Shown: positions 15,461-24,789, numbered from the stretch's first letter. The stretch: 57,247 bases of DNA from Alkalihalobacterium sp048323755 (GCF_048323755.1 NZ_JBLWFS010000026.1:1-57247), one strand, 5' to 3'. A program made the numbers and translations. The notes: generated by a model from the letters alone, not told the origin.

Positions 15461-16096
15461 ATGTCGATGACTTGTATGTCTATACAAATTGGAAAACCAA
15501 TGACAATTGATCATAACGGAAAAGAATTAACAACAGGTATATATAAATCACGAGTTGAAGGTTCAGTATTTATAGGAAAACTTAATGTTGAGGGCGATGG
15601 ACAAGCTGATTTGAAAAATCATGGTGGAAAAGATAAGGCTGTATGTGTTTATCCTTACGAGCATTATGCTTATTGGAAGAAAGATCTCAATAAAGAAATG
15701 ACAAATGGTGCATTTGGTGAGAATTTAACGGTGAAAGGAATGGTAGAAAAAGGAGTATACATTGGAGATACATATAAAGTTGGTGACGTCGTCGTTCAAG
15801 TGAGCCAACCGCGCCAACCTTGTTTTAAGTTAGCTAGAAGAAATGAAGTCGATGATCTTGTTGTACGAGTTCAAGACACTGGGTTTACTGGTTACTACTT
15901 TCGTGTGCTGGAAGAAGGATTTGTGGAAGAAAATGACACAATTGAACTGATTGAACGTCACCCGCATGCAGTTAGTGTCGACTTCGCAAATACAATTATG
16001 TTTAAGGAAAAAGATAATGTTAAAGGTATCAAAAGAGTTTTAGCTGTAGAAGAACTATCAGATAGTTGGAGAGCGACCTTGCAGAAGCGTTTATAG
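15461..16096 (+). CDS. MOSC-domain protein (YiiM-like)
   Basis: A 211-aa MOSC (molybdenum cofactor sulfurase C-terminal) protein. The block GQADLKNHGGKDKAVCVYP, FGENLTVKGM and the conserved Cys121 in QPRQPCFKLARR are the family hallmarks; YiiM of E. coli uses molybdenum cofactor to reduce N-hydroxylated purines. The C-terminal part has the YYFRVLEEGFVEEND extension of the YiiM branch. AGGAGTGACC precedes the ATG. It opens the stretch of molybdenum genes, which fits a cofactor-dependent enzyme. Confidence 0.88.
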   Translation: MSMTCMSIQIGKPMTIDHNGKELTTGIYKSRVEGSVFIGKLNVEGDGQADLKNHGGKDKAVCVYPYEHYAYWKKDLNKEMTNGAFGENLTVKGMVEKGVYIGDTYKVGDVVVQVSQPRQPCFKLARRNEVDDLVVRVQDTGFTGYYFRVLEEGFVEENDTIELIERHPHAVSVDFANTIMFKEKDNVKGIKRVLAVEELSDSWRATLQKRL

Positions 16097-16328
16097 AGCA
16101 AGAGGGTATGTTGTTCAATCTTATAGCACAATACCTTATAACAAAGCTAGCCTTATTAATAAGTAGGGTCTTCTTAACTACAATAAAATTATTTTCAAAA
16201 AAGAGTTTAGATGCTACAAAAGTCGGGTACTTGTAAAGTAACGTTACAAAAACTTCTATTTTAGTTGATAACTTCCTAGATCCACTTATAAGGAAAAACT
16301 ATAGCATGAGGAATGGGAGGTAAGAGTA

Positions 16329-16433
16329 GTGTTATTTAAAGTGCGCGAATGGAGACGGTTATCTAAAAAGGAGCAGTTACTCATATTGTACGGACTCGTA
16401 TCGTTAAATGGGAAGAAAAGGCAAGAAGCTTAA
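16329..16433 (+). CDS. Possible small basic peptide (34 aa)
   Basis: A short reading frame with GTG start and GGGAGGT seven bases upstream. It encodes MLFKVREWRRLSKKEQLLIL plus a YGLVSLNGKKRQEA tail, and a convergent-strand terminator follows. Composition (basic, one amphipathic helix) is plausible for a real micro-protein, but no family is recognised. Low confidence. Confidence 0.35.
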   Translation: MLFKVREWRRLSKKEQLLILYGLVSLNGKKRQEA

Positions 16434-16452
16434 CACAAGTGTTAGATATATA

Positions 16453-16495
16453 AAAGAGGTTGACCTTTTGAGTAGAAATGAAGGTCAACCTCTTT
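16453..16495. terminator. Bidirectional terminator
   Basis: AAAGAGGTTGACCTT and AAGGTCAACCTCTTT form a perfect 15-bp stem, ending the minus-strand moaA unit and any plus-strand transcript. Confidence 0.85.
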
Positions 16496-16497
16496 AT

Positions 16498-16725
16498 TTA
16501 TTTGATCAGCTGTTTCAGTTTTACATTACGATCTTTTTGCTCTTCTTTCGATACTAAATCGTACTTTTTTAATAAATGAAACAGTTCATTCAGTTGAGCT
16601 TGACTAAGAGGCTCATTTAAAAATTGCTCAGTAGCCTCATATAGTTCAGTGGGTAAAAACGCTTGTTGATCCTCTAACTTCTTACGTACATCTTCTAAAG
16701 GATGATCCAGTTTACACGAACTCAT
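16498..16725 (-). CDS. Uncharacterised small protein downstream of moaA (75 aa)
   Basis: A 75-aa soluble helical protein opening MSSCKLDHPLEDVRKKLED and containing QAQLNELFHLLKKYDLVSKEE. I know of no function. The ATG at 16725 has AAAGGAGTGG upstream; a longer version would start inside the repeat palindrome and is unlikely. It follows moaA on the same strand with only the palindrome between them, so cotranscription and a link to molybdoenzymes are possible. Confidence 0.7.
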   Translation of the reverse strand: MSSCKLDHPLEDVRKKLEDQQAFLPTELYEATEQFLNEPLSQAQLNELFHLLKKYDLVSKEEQKDRNVKLKQLIK

Positions 16726-16755
16726 AACTTCCACTCCTTTATTATGCTGAAATGC

Positions 16756-16768
16756 GGTGCCAGGCACC
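16756..16768. repeat. GGTRCCAGGYACC palindrome, copy 2 (core only)
   Basis: GGTGCCAGGCACC lies between the moaA stop codon and the ribosome binding site of the next gene. It lacks the long outer arms of the other copies. Confidence 0.75.
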
Positions 16769-16772
16769 GGTG

Positions 16773-17792
16773 TTAACCTCCGATGTGGGACATTTCAATT
16801 TTTTTTCGTTTGTGTTTAAGGTGGCTGCGATCGACAGAATATTGATCTTTACGACCTTCCCAAATACTTTCAATATGTTTTGATACTTCTTCATCAGAAA
16901 GAGAAGAGCGAACAATCTCACGTAAATCATGACCGCTAGAAGAGAATAGGCACGTGTAAAGTTTTCCTTCTGCCGAAATTCGAGCTCGGTTACAGCTTTT
17001 ACAAAATGCGTCGGTCACTGAAGAAATAACACCAATTTCATCCTCTGAACCAACGTAGCGGTATCGAGTTGCAACTTCACCGACATAGTTTGGTTCAATA
17101 GGTTCGAGTGGCATAACTTCATGGATATCGTTAATAATTTGCTTTTTTGAATAAACATCATCAAGGCGCCACTCATTTGTATTTCCAACATCCATAAATT
17201 CTATAAACCTGAGAATATGGCCTTGTTCACGGAAAAATTTAGCCATAGGAACAATTTCTTTATCGTTCATCCCGCGTTTAACGACCATATTGATTTTAAC
17301 TGATAAACCAGCTTCCTTAGCTGCTTCAATACCATCAAGGACAGCTTTCACCGTAACCCCTCGACCGTTAATTTTACCGAATAAATCGTCATCCAAAGAG
17401 TCTAAACTGATAGAAACTCGCATTAAGCCAGCTTCTTTTAAAGCTTTTGCATATTTAGGTAAAAGTACACCGTTTGTTGTCATCGCAATATCTTCGATGC
17501 CGTCAATCTTATTAATCTTCTCAATAAGTTGAGGCAAATCTTTCCGCATTAACGGTTCACCACCCGTGATTCTAATCTTTTTAACACCGAGAGAATTCAC
17601 GAATAGTCTAGTTAATCGTTCTATTTCCTCAAAGGAAAGAATTTCATGCCGTTCTAAAAATGGATAGTCGGGTCCAAACAGTTCGGCAGGCATGCAATAC
17701 GTACAGCGAAAGTTACATTTGTCTGTCACTGAAATACGTAAATCTCGCAATGGCCGTTTTAATTGGTCATAGACACTTTGGCTTTTACTCAC
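16773..17792 (-). CDS. moaA: GTP 3',8-cyclase MoaA (copy 1)
   Basis: A radical SAM enzyme of 339 aa that converts GTP to the 3',8-cyclo intermediate, the first step of molybdenum cofactor synthesis, together with MoaC. The SAM-binding cluster cysteines are Cys26, Cys30 and Cys33 (CNFRCTYC). The second cluster is near the C terminus (CKSCNRARISAEGKLYTCLF), and the essential C-terminal Gly-Gly is present (HIGG). The start is GTG with GAGGAGG in front. A second moaA lies at 39357. This copy is grouped with fdhD and the FdhF-like enzyme. Confidence 0.97.
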   Translation of the reverse strand: MSKSQSVYDQLKRPLRDLRISVTDKCNFRCTYCMPAELFGPDYPFLERHEILSFEEIERLTRLFVNSLGVKKIRITGGEPLMRKDLPQLIEKINKIDGIEDIAMTTNGVLLPKYAKALKEAGLMRVSISLDSLDDDLFGKINGRGVTVKAVLDGIEAAKEAGLSVKINMVVKRGMNDKEIVPMAKFFREQGHILRFIEFMDVGNTNEWRLDDVYSKKQIINDIHEVMPLEPIEPNYVGEVATRYRYVGSEDEIGVISSVTDAFCKSCNRARISAEGKLYTCLFSSSGHDLREIVRSSLSDEEVSKHIESIWEGRKDQYSVDRSHLKHKRKKIEMSHIGG

Positions 17793-17938
17793 GATAGCAG
17801 CCTCCTCTACTATGAAAATTATAAATATGAAGCGTTACCTTCAATACTATTATGATAAATTACAATCCGTTATTTAAGATCCTAACATAAAAATTAGTAA
17901 GATCTATATTATAATAAAATATAAGTTGGTTTTATTTT

Positions 17939-18718
17939 CTAATTTTCCACAATACGATGCGGATGAGAGTAGACGTTAAAAGAGGATCCCCGGATAAACC
18001 CAACCGCTGTTATATTTAAGTCTTGTGCAAGTTTAATTGCTAAGTCAGTAGGAGCAGATTTCGAAAGGACGATACCGACTCCGATTTTTGCTGCTTTCGT
18101 CAATACTTCGGATGAAATTCTACCGCTAAAAACAAGAACTTTATCTCGAACTGGGATACGATTTATAATACAGTGCCCAAACAGCTTATCAAGTGCATTA
18201 TGGCGACCGATATCTGAACGATCAACTATAATTCCATAAGAATCACAGATTGCTGCATTATGAACACCGCCTGTTGATTGAAAGACAACACTATTCTTTT
18301 GCATTTTTCTCATCAGATCCAAACATTGTTTACCTGTAATCGTAGTCGTGGAAGTTGACGTTTTCGCTGTCCGAACATCATTATGAAAATAAAACTGTCT
18401 ACTTTTCCCGCAACACGATCCAATAAACCGCTTTGAATAGTATTGTTGGCTTGTTATTTGATTTGCATGCAAATCAACGTAAGCAAAGCCTTTACTTTTA
18501 TCGATATTCATACTTTTTACGTCATCTTTCGTACGAATAACACCTTCAGAAGCAAGAAATCCAATGACCATTTCATCAAAATGGGTGGGGCTGCAAACCA
18601 TCGTTGCAAATTCATCATTATTCACATGAATCGTTAACGGGAATTCAGTAACGATTTCATCATCTGTATTGTTGAGTTGGCCGTTTTCATATTTTACAAT
18701 GGGCCATTTTGTACTCAT
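17939..18718 (-). CDS. fdhD: Formate dehydrogenase sulfurtransferase FdhD
   Basis: A 259-aa FdhD/NarQ family protein that passes sulfur from cysteine desulfurase to the molybdenum centre of formate dehydrogenases. Family marks are TEFPLTIHVNNDEFATMVCS, the early GFLASEGVI, the Cys pair in GSCCGKSRQ, STGGVHNAAI, DIGRHNALDKLFG and VLSKSAPTDLAIKLA. The start is uncertain: ATG at 18718 gives MSTKWPIVKYENG, while ATG at 18730 adds four residues behind a GGGGTGG. It lies next to moaA and near the FdhF-like gene, its likely client. Confidence 0.93.
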   Translation of the reverse strand: MSTKWPIVKYENGQLNNTDDEIVTEFPLTIHVNNDEFATMVCSPTHFDEMVIGFLASEGVIRTKDDVKSMNIDKSKGFAYVDLHANQITSQQYYSKRFIGSCCGKSRQFYFHNDVRTAKTSTSTTTITGKQCLDLMRKMQKNSVVFQSTGGVHNAAICDSYGIIVDRSDIGRHNALDKLFGHCIINRIPVRDKVLVFSGRISSEVLTKAAKIGVGIVLSKSAPTDLAIKLAQDLNITAVGFIRGSSFNVYSHPHRIVEN

Positions 18719-19046
18719 TTGTCCGTCCATTCCGTCCCACCCCAAGTAATTTTCTTAATTACTAAACAATATAAACATATTCTTATCTATTAGACAAGTT
18801 AAATGTATTACCATTTATCTATGTAGAAGTCACCCGACAATATTAAAGATTTTTTAATAATTATTACATGATGTGCTGAAATCGTAATAAATAAGTGTTG
18901 AAATTGTAATGAAATCGAGTTATATTATTACTGTTCATAAATCTGTAACATTTAAGATCTGAGATAGCGACCCTGTCATCGGTTTAAATGTTTACTAGAT
19001 TAACGCGAATTACGTTGGTTATAAAGTAGAGTTCCTGCTTGCCACT

Positions 19047-19135
19047 AACCGTCGCTGTATACTTACTAAGATTGAAATGTTTCGTGTGAAAACGTTTTCG
19101 ATCAAGACGTAAGGTACTTGCGACGGTTTTATTTT
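19047..19135 (+). promoter_or_regulatory. Leader hairpin/terminator before the OFA transporter
   Basis: AACCGTCGC (19047-19055) pairs with GCGACGGTT (19120-19128), continued inward by GTATACTTAC/GTAAGGTAC and followed by TTATTTTTG. TAACC at 19046-19050 can instead pair with GGTTA at 19017-19021. These two states exclude each other, as in attenuators and riboswitches. The loop holds a cre-like site. The leader is not a class I recognise. Confidence 0.45.
19087..19100 (+). promoter_or_regulatory. CcpA (cre)-like site
   Basis: TGAAAACGTTTTCG fits the cre consensus TGWAANCGNTNWCA at 13 of 14 positions. It lies 74-87 bases before the start codon of the OFA transporter, where bound CcpA would repress by roadblock or promoter occlusion. 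Confidence 0.5.
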
Positions 19136-19173
19136 TGTCCAAACAAAATAGATGAGAGAGAGTCGAAAGGAAG

Positions 19174-20445
19174 ATGAAAGTGGGAAAAATAAAAAATCGT
19201 TGGTTAATCGCTTTAGCCGCGGTAGGGATCCATATTTCTATCGGATCGGTTTATGCGTGGAGTGTATTTACAAATCCACTTCAAGAACAGTTTGGTTGGA
19301 GTTTAAGTGCAATATCATTAACTTTTAGTATTGCTATTCTATTTTTAGGCTTATCAGCAGCATTTATGGGGCACTTCGTAGAGAAGCATGGACCTCGTAA
19401 ATCTGGTCTCGTTTCAGCAACATTCTTTGGAATTGGTTTAATCGGTGCTGGATTAGCGATTAACATGGGAAGTTTAACTATGTTTTATATTACTTACGGA
19501 GCTTTAGGTGGTATTGGATTAGGTGTTGGTTATATTACACCGGTCTCAACACTTGTAAAATGGTTCCCTGACCGTCGTGGTCTTGCAACAGGTCTTGCGA
19601 TTATGGGATTTGGATTTGCAGCTATGATTGCTAGCCCTATTATGGCGAACTTAATTAGTTCAGTTGGTATAGCGAATACGTTTTTTATTTTAGGAGCTGT
19701 CTATTTTGTAATTATGACTGCTTCAGCACTTTATCTTGAGCGTCCGCCAGAAGGTTGGATGCCAGAAGGATATAAGCAGCAAGTTGCTTCAGGTGCTAAA
19801 AAGCCAGCAGCCGACTTATCACAATTAACTGCAAACGAAGCAATTAAAACAAAACGCTTCTACTATTTATGGGTCATGTTATTTATCAATGTAACATGTG
19901 GTATTGCAGTTCTTTCTGTCGCATCTCCAATGGCACAAGAAATTGCAGGGCTATCAGCTGCAGCTGCTGCTACAATGGTAGGTTTAATGGGATTATTTAA
20001 TGGAATTGGCCGTCTCGGTTGGGCATCGATTTCTGACTATATTGGAAGACCGAATGTATACACAGCATTTTTTGCAATTCAAATTGTTACATTCTTATTA
20101 TTACCTAGTATTACTCATGCAATTTTATTCCAAGTCGTATTGTTCTTAATTTTAACTTGTTACGGTGGTGGATTTGCTTCTATTCCTGCTTATATTGGAG
20201 ATCTTTTTGGAACAAAGCAACTTGGAGCCATCCACGGTTACATTTTAACTGCATGGGCTGCTGCTGGACTAGCGGGTCCGATCATTGCTTCTTATGTACG
20301 TGAAACGACAAATAGTTATGCAGGAACACTATATATCTTTGCAGCGATGTTTGTTGCAGCCTTAGCCGTATCTTTAATTATTCGCTTGGATATTAAAAGA
20401 CTTAAAGCAGAACAAAGCACGACTGAAAACAAGCTGGCGAGTTGA
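19174..20445 (+). CDS. OFA-family MFS transporter (oxalate/formate antiporter type)
   Basis: A 423-aa permease with twelve predicted helices. The opening WLIALAAVGIHISIGSVYAW with SVFTNPLQEQFGWSLS is the signature of the oxalate:formate antiporter family, and GFGFAAMIASP and GLFNGIGRLGWASISDYIGR are further family segments. Members exchange oxalate for formate or carry other monocarboxylates. Placement beside fdhD and an FdhF-like enzyme suggests formate or a related acid, by inference. GAAAGGAAG precedes the ATG. The DUF2294 gene follows by 58 bases and may be cotranscribed. Confidence 0.9.
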   Translation: MKVGKIKNRWLIALAAVGIHISIGSVYAWSVFTNPLQEQFGWSLSAISLTFSIAILFLGLSAAFMGHFVEKHGPRKSGLVSATFFGIGLIGAGLAINMGSLTMFYITYGALGGIGLGVGYITPVSTLVKWFPDRRGLATGLAIMGFGFAAMIASPIMANLISSVGIANTFFILGAVYFVIMTASALYLERPPEGWMPEGYKQQVASGAKKPAADLSQLTANEAIKTKRFYYLWVMLFINVTCGIAVLSVASPMAQEIAGLSAAAAATMVGLMGLFNGIGRLGWASISDYIGRPNVYTAFFAIQIVTFLLLPSITHAILFQVVLFLILTCYGGGFASIPAYIGDLFGTKQLGAIHGYILTAWAAAGLAGPIIASYVRETTNSYAGTLYIFAAMFVAALAVSLIIRLDIKRLKAEQSTTENKLAS

Positions 20446-20503
20446 CATTTCAAGTTTAGAAGACTACTCTTTTAGATAGAATAAATAAAAGGGTTGACGT
20501 TAT

Positions 20504-20872
20504 ATGAACAAATATGAAGCTGAATTTAGTAATTTAGTTCGGTCTTTTCGAAAAAAACATATGGGGAAAGGGCCTAGCAAAATTAATACAAAGTTTTGTA
20601 AGAATTGGGCAATATGCGAGATGGAAGGAAACCTTTCTCCAATTGAAAAATTTATCGCAACAGCGGACGAAGGTAAGCAAATGCTTCGTGCTGCGAGAAC
20701 AGAGATGGTCAAAGAAATGTATCGTAAAAACCCACCTGCTGAGATGGAAGAGTTTTTACAATGTCAATTTGTCGAACTTTTTGTAGATATAAATATTGAA
20801 AAAGATTTGGGCATGTCCATTTTTGTTTTTGATGAGGACATTGAAGAGAAATTTTGTAAACTGAATAGCTAG
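20504..20872 (+). CDS. DUF2294 family protein
   Basis: A 122-aa protein of the DUF2294 (Na-translocating/YbcI-like) family, recognised by HMGKGPSKINTKFCKNWAIC, the segment GNLSPIEKFIATADEGKQML and the closing acidic strand. Family function is unknown; members are often encoded close to formate dehydrogenase and molybdenum genes in bacilli, as here between an OFA transporter and an FdhF-like enzyme. AAAGGGTTGACG precedes the ATG. A terminator follows, so it does not share a transcript end with the enzyme gene. Confidence 0.8.
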   Translation: MNKYEAEFSNLVRSFRKKHMGKGPSKINTKFCKNWAICEMEGNLSPIEKFIATADEGKQMLRAARTEMVKEMYRKNPPAEMEEFLQCQFVELFVDINIEKDLGMSIFVFDEDIEEKFCKLNS

Positions 20873-20906
20873 GTTTGGTACTTAGCAGCGATCCTGCCGA
20901 AGACTC

Positions 20907-20957
20907 AACCACCGATTTACCTTTTCATATAGAAATAGGGATTTCGGTGGTTTTTTA
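20907..20957 (+). terminator. Terminator after the DUF2294 gene
   Basis: AACCACCG (20907) and CGGTGGTT (20945) pair, followed by a T run. Confidence 0.7.
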
Positions 20958-21027
20958 TTTCTAAATTACAGTGAATTTAAATAAGTAATAAATAATAGGT
21001 TATGCAAGAATTTAAGGAGTGTTAATC

Positions 21028-23385
21028 ATGGGAAAAACAAAACATCCAGGACCAATGAAAAAATCCAAAATGCCAGACCCAAGTCTTTGGGTAAGTCCAG
21101 TTCCTTTTGGATTAGGTAAAATAAAGCCAAAACATATTCGCGATTCAATTAAAGTAGCTTGGGAAAATAAAGATAATTTAGGTTATGCGTCTAGAATTAT
21201 ATCTAAAGGAGTTTGTGACGGCTGTGCATTAGGTGTTGCTGGGTTATATGATCAAACCTTAACAGGCCCACACTTATGCACAACAAGATTAAACGTTCTT
21301 CGTTTAAATACAATGCCAGCCATCAAGGAAGAGATTTTACATGCGGATATCGATGAGTTAAAAAAGTATGACAGTACAGATCTACGTAAATTAGGTAGGA
21401 TCCCATATCCATTAATCCGAAGAAAAGGGGAGAGAAAGTTCTCACGTTTAACTTGGGATGATGCGATGGACATGATTGCGGACAAAATGAAAAAATTAAA
21501 TCCGAAACAATATGCATTCTATTTAACTTCACGTGGTATCACAAATGAGTCATATTATGTAGCTGGTAAAGTAGCGCGTTTCTTAGGAGCAAACCATATC
21601 GATAATGCATCACGAATATGTCACTCCCCAAGTAAAACGGCCTTAAAGCGTTCGATTGGGGTAGGGGCATCTACAGTTAATTATCAAGATTGGATTGGAA
21701 CGGATGTTCTTTTATTCTGGGGAAGTGTAGCGTCTAACGCTTCACCTGTATCTTCTAAGTATATGTTAGAAGCGAAGAAAAGAGGAACGAAGATTATTGT
21801 CATCAATCCATATCGAGAGCCAGCTATGGAAAATTATTGGATTCCATCGAATGTAGAATCAGCACTTTTCGGAACAAAACTTGCGGATGATTTCTACCAA
21901 GTCAACATCGGTGGAGATATTGCATTTATGCACGGAATTATGAAATATTGGTTCGAGATGGAAGAAACAGCTCACGGCTCTGCGATTAACCATGCGTTTG
22001 TTGAAAAGCATGTGAACGGTTATGAGGAATTAAAAGCAAATGTTGAAGCACAAAACTGGGAAGATATCGTTAAGTCTTCTGGTATTTCAAAAGAAAGAAT
22101 TATTGAACTAGCAGAGTTACTAGCGAAAAGTAAGAATGCGGTATTTGCTTGGGCACTAGGTTTAACGATGCACTCATTTGCAACAGACAACATCTCACAA
22201 GTAGCGAACCTTGCGCTACTACGTGGATACTTAGGCCGAAAACATGCTGGTCTTATGCCATTCCGTGGTCACTCTAGTGTACAAGGTAGTGGAGAAATGG
22301 GAGCTGATCCTTTCGTTCTTCCTGGTGGTGATTTCTATGGTGAAAACATTGAACGTATCGAAAGGTTATGGGGCTTTTCCCTTCCAAAATGGCAAGGAGA
22401 CACGGTTGGTATTACACTTGAAAATATCGTTCTTCCAGAAGGTCACGAACGAAAAGTGAAGTTGTATTATATGTCTGGTGGTAACTTCTTAGAAACGATG
22501 CCAGATCCTAACTTTGTTGAAAAAGCTTTATCTGAACTCGATATCAGAGTACATCAAGATATCATCTTAAACACTTCCACACTTATTGATGCAAAAGAAG
22601 CTGTTATTGTATTACCTGCAAAAACACGCTATGAGCAAGAAGGTGGCGGTACTTCAACTTCTACGGAGCGAATGGTTTACTTTTCTCCAGAAATTGAAGG
22701 AAATAAAAATCGAATTGAAGAAGCACGTACTGAGTGGAAAATTTATATTGATTTAGCGAAACGTGTAAATCCGATGATGGCACATTTAGTAGATTTCAAA
22801 AATGCTGATGAAGTACGGGCGGAAATTGCTAAAGCGAACCCAAGCTATGAAGGTGTACAGCATTTGAAAAAGCAAGGAGATGTGTTCCAGTGGGGTGGAG
22901 CTTGGTTATGTGAAGATGGGGTTTGCCCAACTCCAGATGGAAAAGGAAACTTAATCCCAGTGGAAATTCCCGATCTCGGTAAGAAAAAAGGTCAATACCT
23001 ACTAACGACTCGCCGAGGAAAGCAGTTCAATTCAATGGTATACAGCACAAAAGACTCATTCAATAATGCAGAACGATATGATGTATTAATGAATGCTGAA
23101 GATGCGAAAGAATTACGCGTTACTGAAGGTGAAGGTGTTGTCGTCTATAATGGATTCGGAGTATTCCAAGGAAGAGCAAAATTTGTAGATATCGCACGTG
23201 GAAACGTTGAGGTTCACTTCCCTGAAGGAAACTTCTTACTTCCAAGAGGACGTTATGAAAAGTACGCTCGTATTCCAGATTACAATATTGTCGTTTCAGT
23301 TGAAAAAGCAGACCGGTTCAATGCTCGAAAAGACCGAAAATATTTAGAAAAGCCAATTGAAGACCTAGAAACCACTGTTGGGTAA
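21028..23385 (+). CDS. FdhF/YdeP-family molybdopterin oxidoreductase (formate dehydrogenase-like)
   Basis: A cytoplasmic molybdoenzyme of about 785 aa. It lacks a Tat signal. Cluster-binding cysteines are seen at Cys63, Cys66 and Cys84 (GVCDGC...HLC), and the likely molybdenum ligand is Cys198 in ASRICHSPS. Cofactor-binding segments include FWGSVASNASPVSS and GHSSVQGSGEMG; the C-terminal molydop-binding domain (LLTTRRGKQFNSM) is present. It belongs to the FdhF/YdeP branch, annotated as formate dehydrogenase alpha in bacilli, though direct evidence for substrate is thin. The ATG at 21028 follows AAGGAGTG. FdhD, MoaA and an OFA transporter are neighbours. Confidence 0.9.
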   Translation: MGKTKHPGPMKKSKMPDPSLWVSPVPFGLGKIKPKHIRDSIKVAWENKDNLGYASRIISKGVCDGCALGVAGLYDQTLTGPHLCTTRLNVLRLNTMPAIKEEILHADIDELKKYDSTDLRKLGRIPYPLIRRKGERKFSRLTWDDAMDMIADKMKKLNPKQYAFYLTSRGITNESYYVAGKVARFLGANHIDNASRICHSPSKTALKRSIGVGASTVNYQDWIGTDVLLFWGSVASNASPVSSKYMLEAKKRGTKIIVINPYREPAMENYWIPSNVESALFGTKLADDFYQVNIGGDIAFMHGIMKYWFEMEETAHGSAINHAFVEKHVNGYEELKANVEAQNWEDIVKSSGISKERIIELAELLAKSKNAVFAWALGLTMHSFATDNISQVANLALLRGYLGRKHAGLMPFRGHSSVQGSGEMGADPFVLPGGDFYGENIERIERLWGFSLPKWQGDTVGITLENIVLPEGHERKVKLYYMSGGNFLETMPDPNFVEKALSELDIRVHQDIILNTSTLIDAKEAVIVLPAKTRYEQEGGGTSTSTERMVYFSPEIEGNKNRIEEARTEWKIYIDLAKRVNPMMAHLVDFKNADEVRAEIAKANPSYEGVQHLKKQGDVFQWGGAWLCEDGVCPTPDGKGNLIPVEIPDLGKKKGQYLLTTRRGKQFNSMVYSTKDSFNNAERYDVLMNAEDAKELRVTEGEGVVVYNGFGVFQGRAKFVDIARGNVEVHFPEGNFLLPRGRYEKYARIPDYNIVVSVEKADRFNARKDRKYLEKPIEDLETTVG

Positions 23386-23402
23386 TGAGAGCCATATAAT
23401 AG

Positions 23403-23438
23403 AAGAAAGAGGTTTAGCGTCTGCTAAACCTCTTTCTT
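23403..23438. terminator. Bidirectional terminator
   Basis: AAGAAAGAGGTTTAGC and GCTAAACCTCTTTCTT form a perfect 16-bp stem between the convergent fdhF-like gene and moaC. Confidence 0.9.
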
Positions 23439-23473
23439 ATTCAAGTCGTTAGGAAATTGTAATGATAATTCAT

Positions 23474-23965
23474 CTAAGCCTTACTTCTCGAAAAATCACC
23501 GCTTTTTCCACCTGACTTTTGCATCAGGAATGTCTCACCAATGATCATGCCTTTATCAACGGCTTTACACATATCGTAAACAGTTAATACTGTAGCGGAT
23601 GCTGCTGTTAAGGCTTCCATCTCAACCCCGGTTTTACCAGTCGTTTTAACCGTAGCTTCAATATGTAGCTCGTAGTGGTCAGGTTCATTCGTTTCCCACT
23701 CAAATGAAATATCCACGCCTGTCAATTGTAATGGGTGGCACATAGGAATCCAGTTGGCTGTATTTTTAGCTGCCATGACTCCAGCAACTTGAGCAACAGC
23801 AAGGACATCGCCTTTTTTAAAAGATCCTTCGATTATTTTTGTATAAATTTCTTGATTTACTTTTATACTTGAATGAGCGACAGCTTTTCTCGAGCTAACT
23901 TCCTTTTCGGAGATGTCGACCATTTTGGCTCTTCCTTGTTCATTAAAATGGGTTAGTTCACTCAT
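23474..23965 (-). CDS. moaC: Cyclic pyranopterin monophosphate synthase MoaC
   Basis: A 163-aa enzyme that turns the MoaA product into cyclic pyranopterin monophosphate (precursor Z). Conserved blocks are FNEQGRAKMVDISEKEVSSR, the active-site PMCHPLQLTGVDI, the catalytic-loop TTGKTGVEMEALTAAS with its Lys, and YDMCKAVDKGM. Length and all motifs are standard. AAGGAGGAAATC precedes the ATG. It is divergent from moaB, with a 138-base promoter region between them. Confidence 0.97.
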   Translation of the reverse strand: MSELTHFNEQGRAKMVDISEKEVSSRKAVAHSSIKVNQEIYTKIIEGSFKKGDVLAVAQVAGVMAAKNTANWIPMCHPLQLTGVDISFEWETNEPDHYELHIEATVKTTGKTGVEMEALTAASATVLTVYDMCKAVDKGMIIGETFLMQKSGGKSGDFSRSKA

Positions 23966-24103
23966 ATGATTTCCTCCTTAAATGACTCTTCCAATTTTAC
24001 CATGAACAGACGATAAAATGCTAAATTACAAAGTTGAAATTATGTAAATTAATATAGTTTTGGTATAATTTTATTTACAAACTATTGGAGAGAGGGTTAG
24101 CAA

Positions 24104-24619
24104 ATGTCTACATATGAACATAAAAAAGAAGCACCTAAATCAGTGAATTGTATGATTATAACAGTTTCAGATACTAGAACAACTGAAACGGATAAAAGTG
24201 GTGGACTAATCCAAACACTACTAGAAGAAAATGGACACGTTGTAACAGAATATCAAATCGTAAAAGACGAATATGCAGGCATTCAAGATTTGTTAAAGCA
24301 AGCAGAAACGCGTGCTGATGTAGATGCAGTCCTTTTAAATGGCGGAACAGGAATCGCAATGCGTGATACTACGTATGAAGCAGTGAAAGAACTATTACAT
24401 AAAGAAATGCCAGGGTTTGGAGAGATTTTTAGATACTTAAGCTATGCTGAAGATATCGGAACAGCTGCAATTTTAAGTCGTGCGGTTGCAGGAGTATTTG
24501 GAACGACAGCGGTCTTTTCCATGCCAGGGTCATCAGGTGCGGTAAAATTAGCGATGAATCGAATTATTATTCCTGAATTAGGGCATGTAATTCGAGAAAT
24601 TCGTAAAGACTTGAAATAA
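24104..24619 (+). CDS. moaB: Molybdopterin adenylyltransferase-type protein MoaB
   Basis: A 171-aa MogA/MoaB family protein that adenylates molybdopterin before molybdenum insertion. Seen are MIITVSDTRTTETDKSGG, the LLNGGTGIAMRDTTYEAV block (family TGGTGxxxRD) and AVFSMPGSSGAVKLAMNRII. In bacilli MoaB and MoeA make up the last steps. GGAGAGAGGG precedes the ATG. It is alone on its transcript, opposite moaC. Confidence 0.95.
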   Translation: MSTYEHKKEAPKSVNCMIITVSDTRTTETDKSGGLIQTLLEENGHVVTEYQIVKDEYAGIQDLLKQAETRADVDAVLLNGGTGIAMRDTTYEAVKELLHKEMPGFGEIFRYLSYAEDIGTAAILSRAVAGVFGTTAVFSMPGSSGAVKLAMNRIIIPELGHVIREIRKDLK

Positions 24620-24765
24620 CTAATAATCGCACTAAAGGTTTTTAATGTTTAGGAATTAATAATGAAACTATTTAAATTAAGAGAAAGTTTATAATATTAT
24701 TCCTATTACAACATTGAAAAATAGTTCATTTTATCTAGAATAAATAACAAAATTTATTTATTTTG

Positions 24766-24774
24766 TGCTATAAT
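24766..24774 (+). promoter_or_regulatory. Extended -10 promoter of the aimR-like gene
   Basis: TGCTATAAT is a TGnTATAAT extended -10 element, with no good -35. Transcription would begin near 24781, just before the dyad at 24790-24824. Confidence 0.5.
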
Positions 24775-24789
24775 TTTGCTAACTATCTA

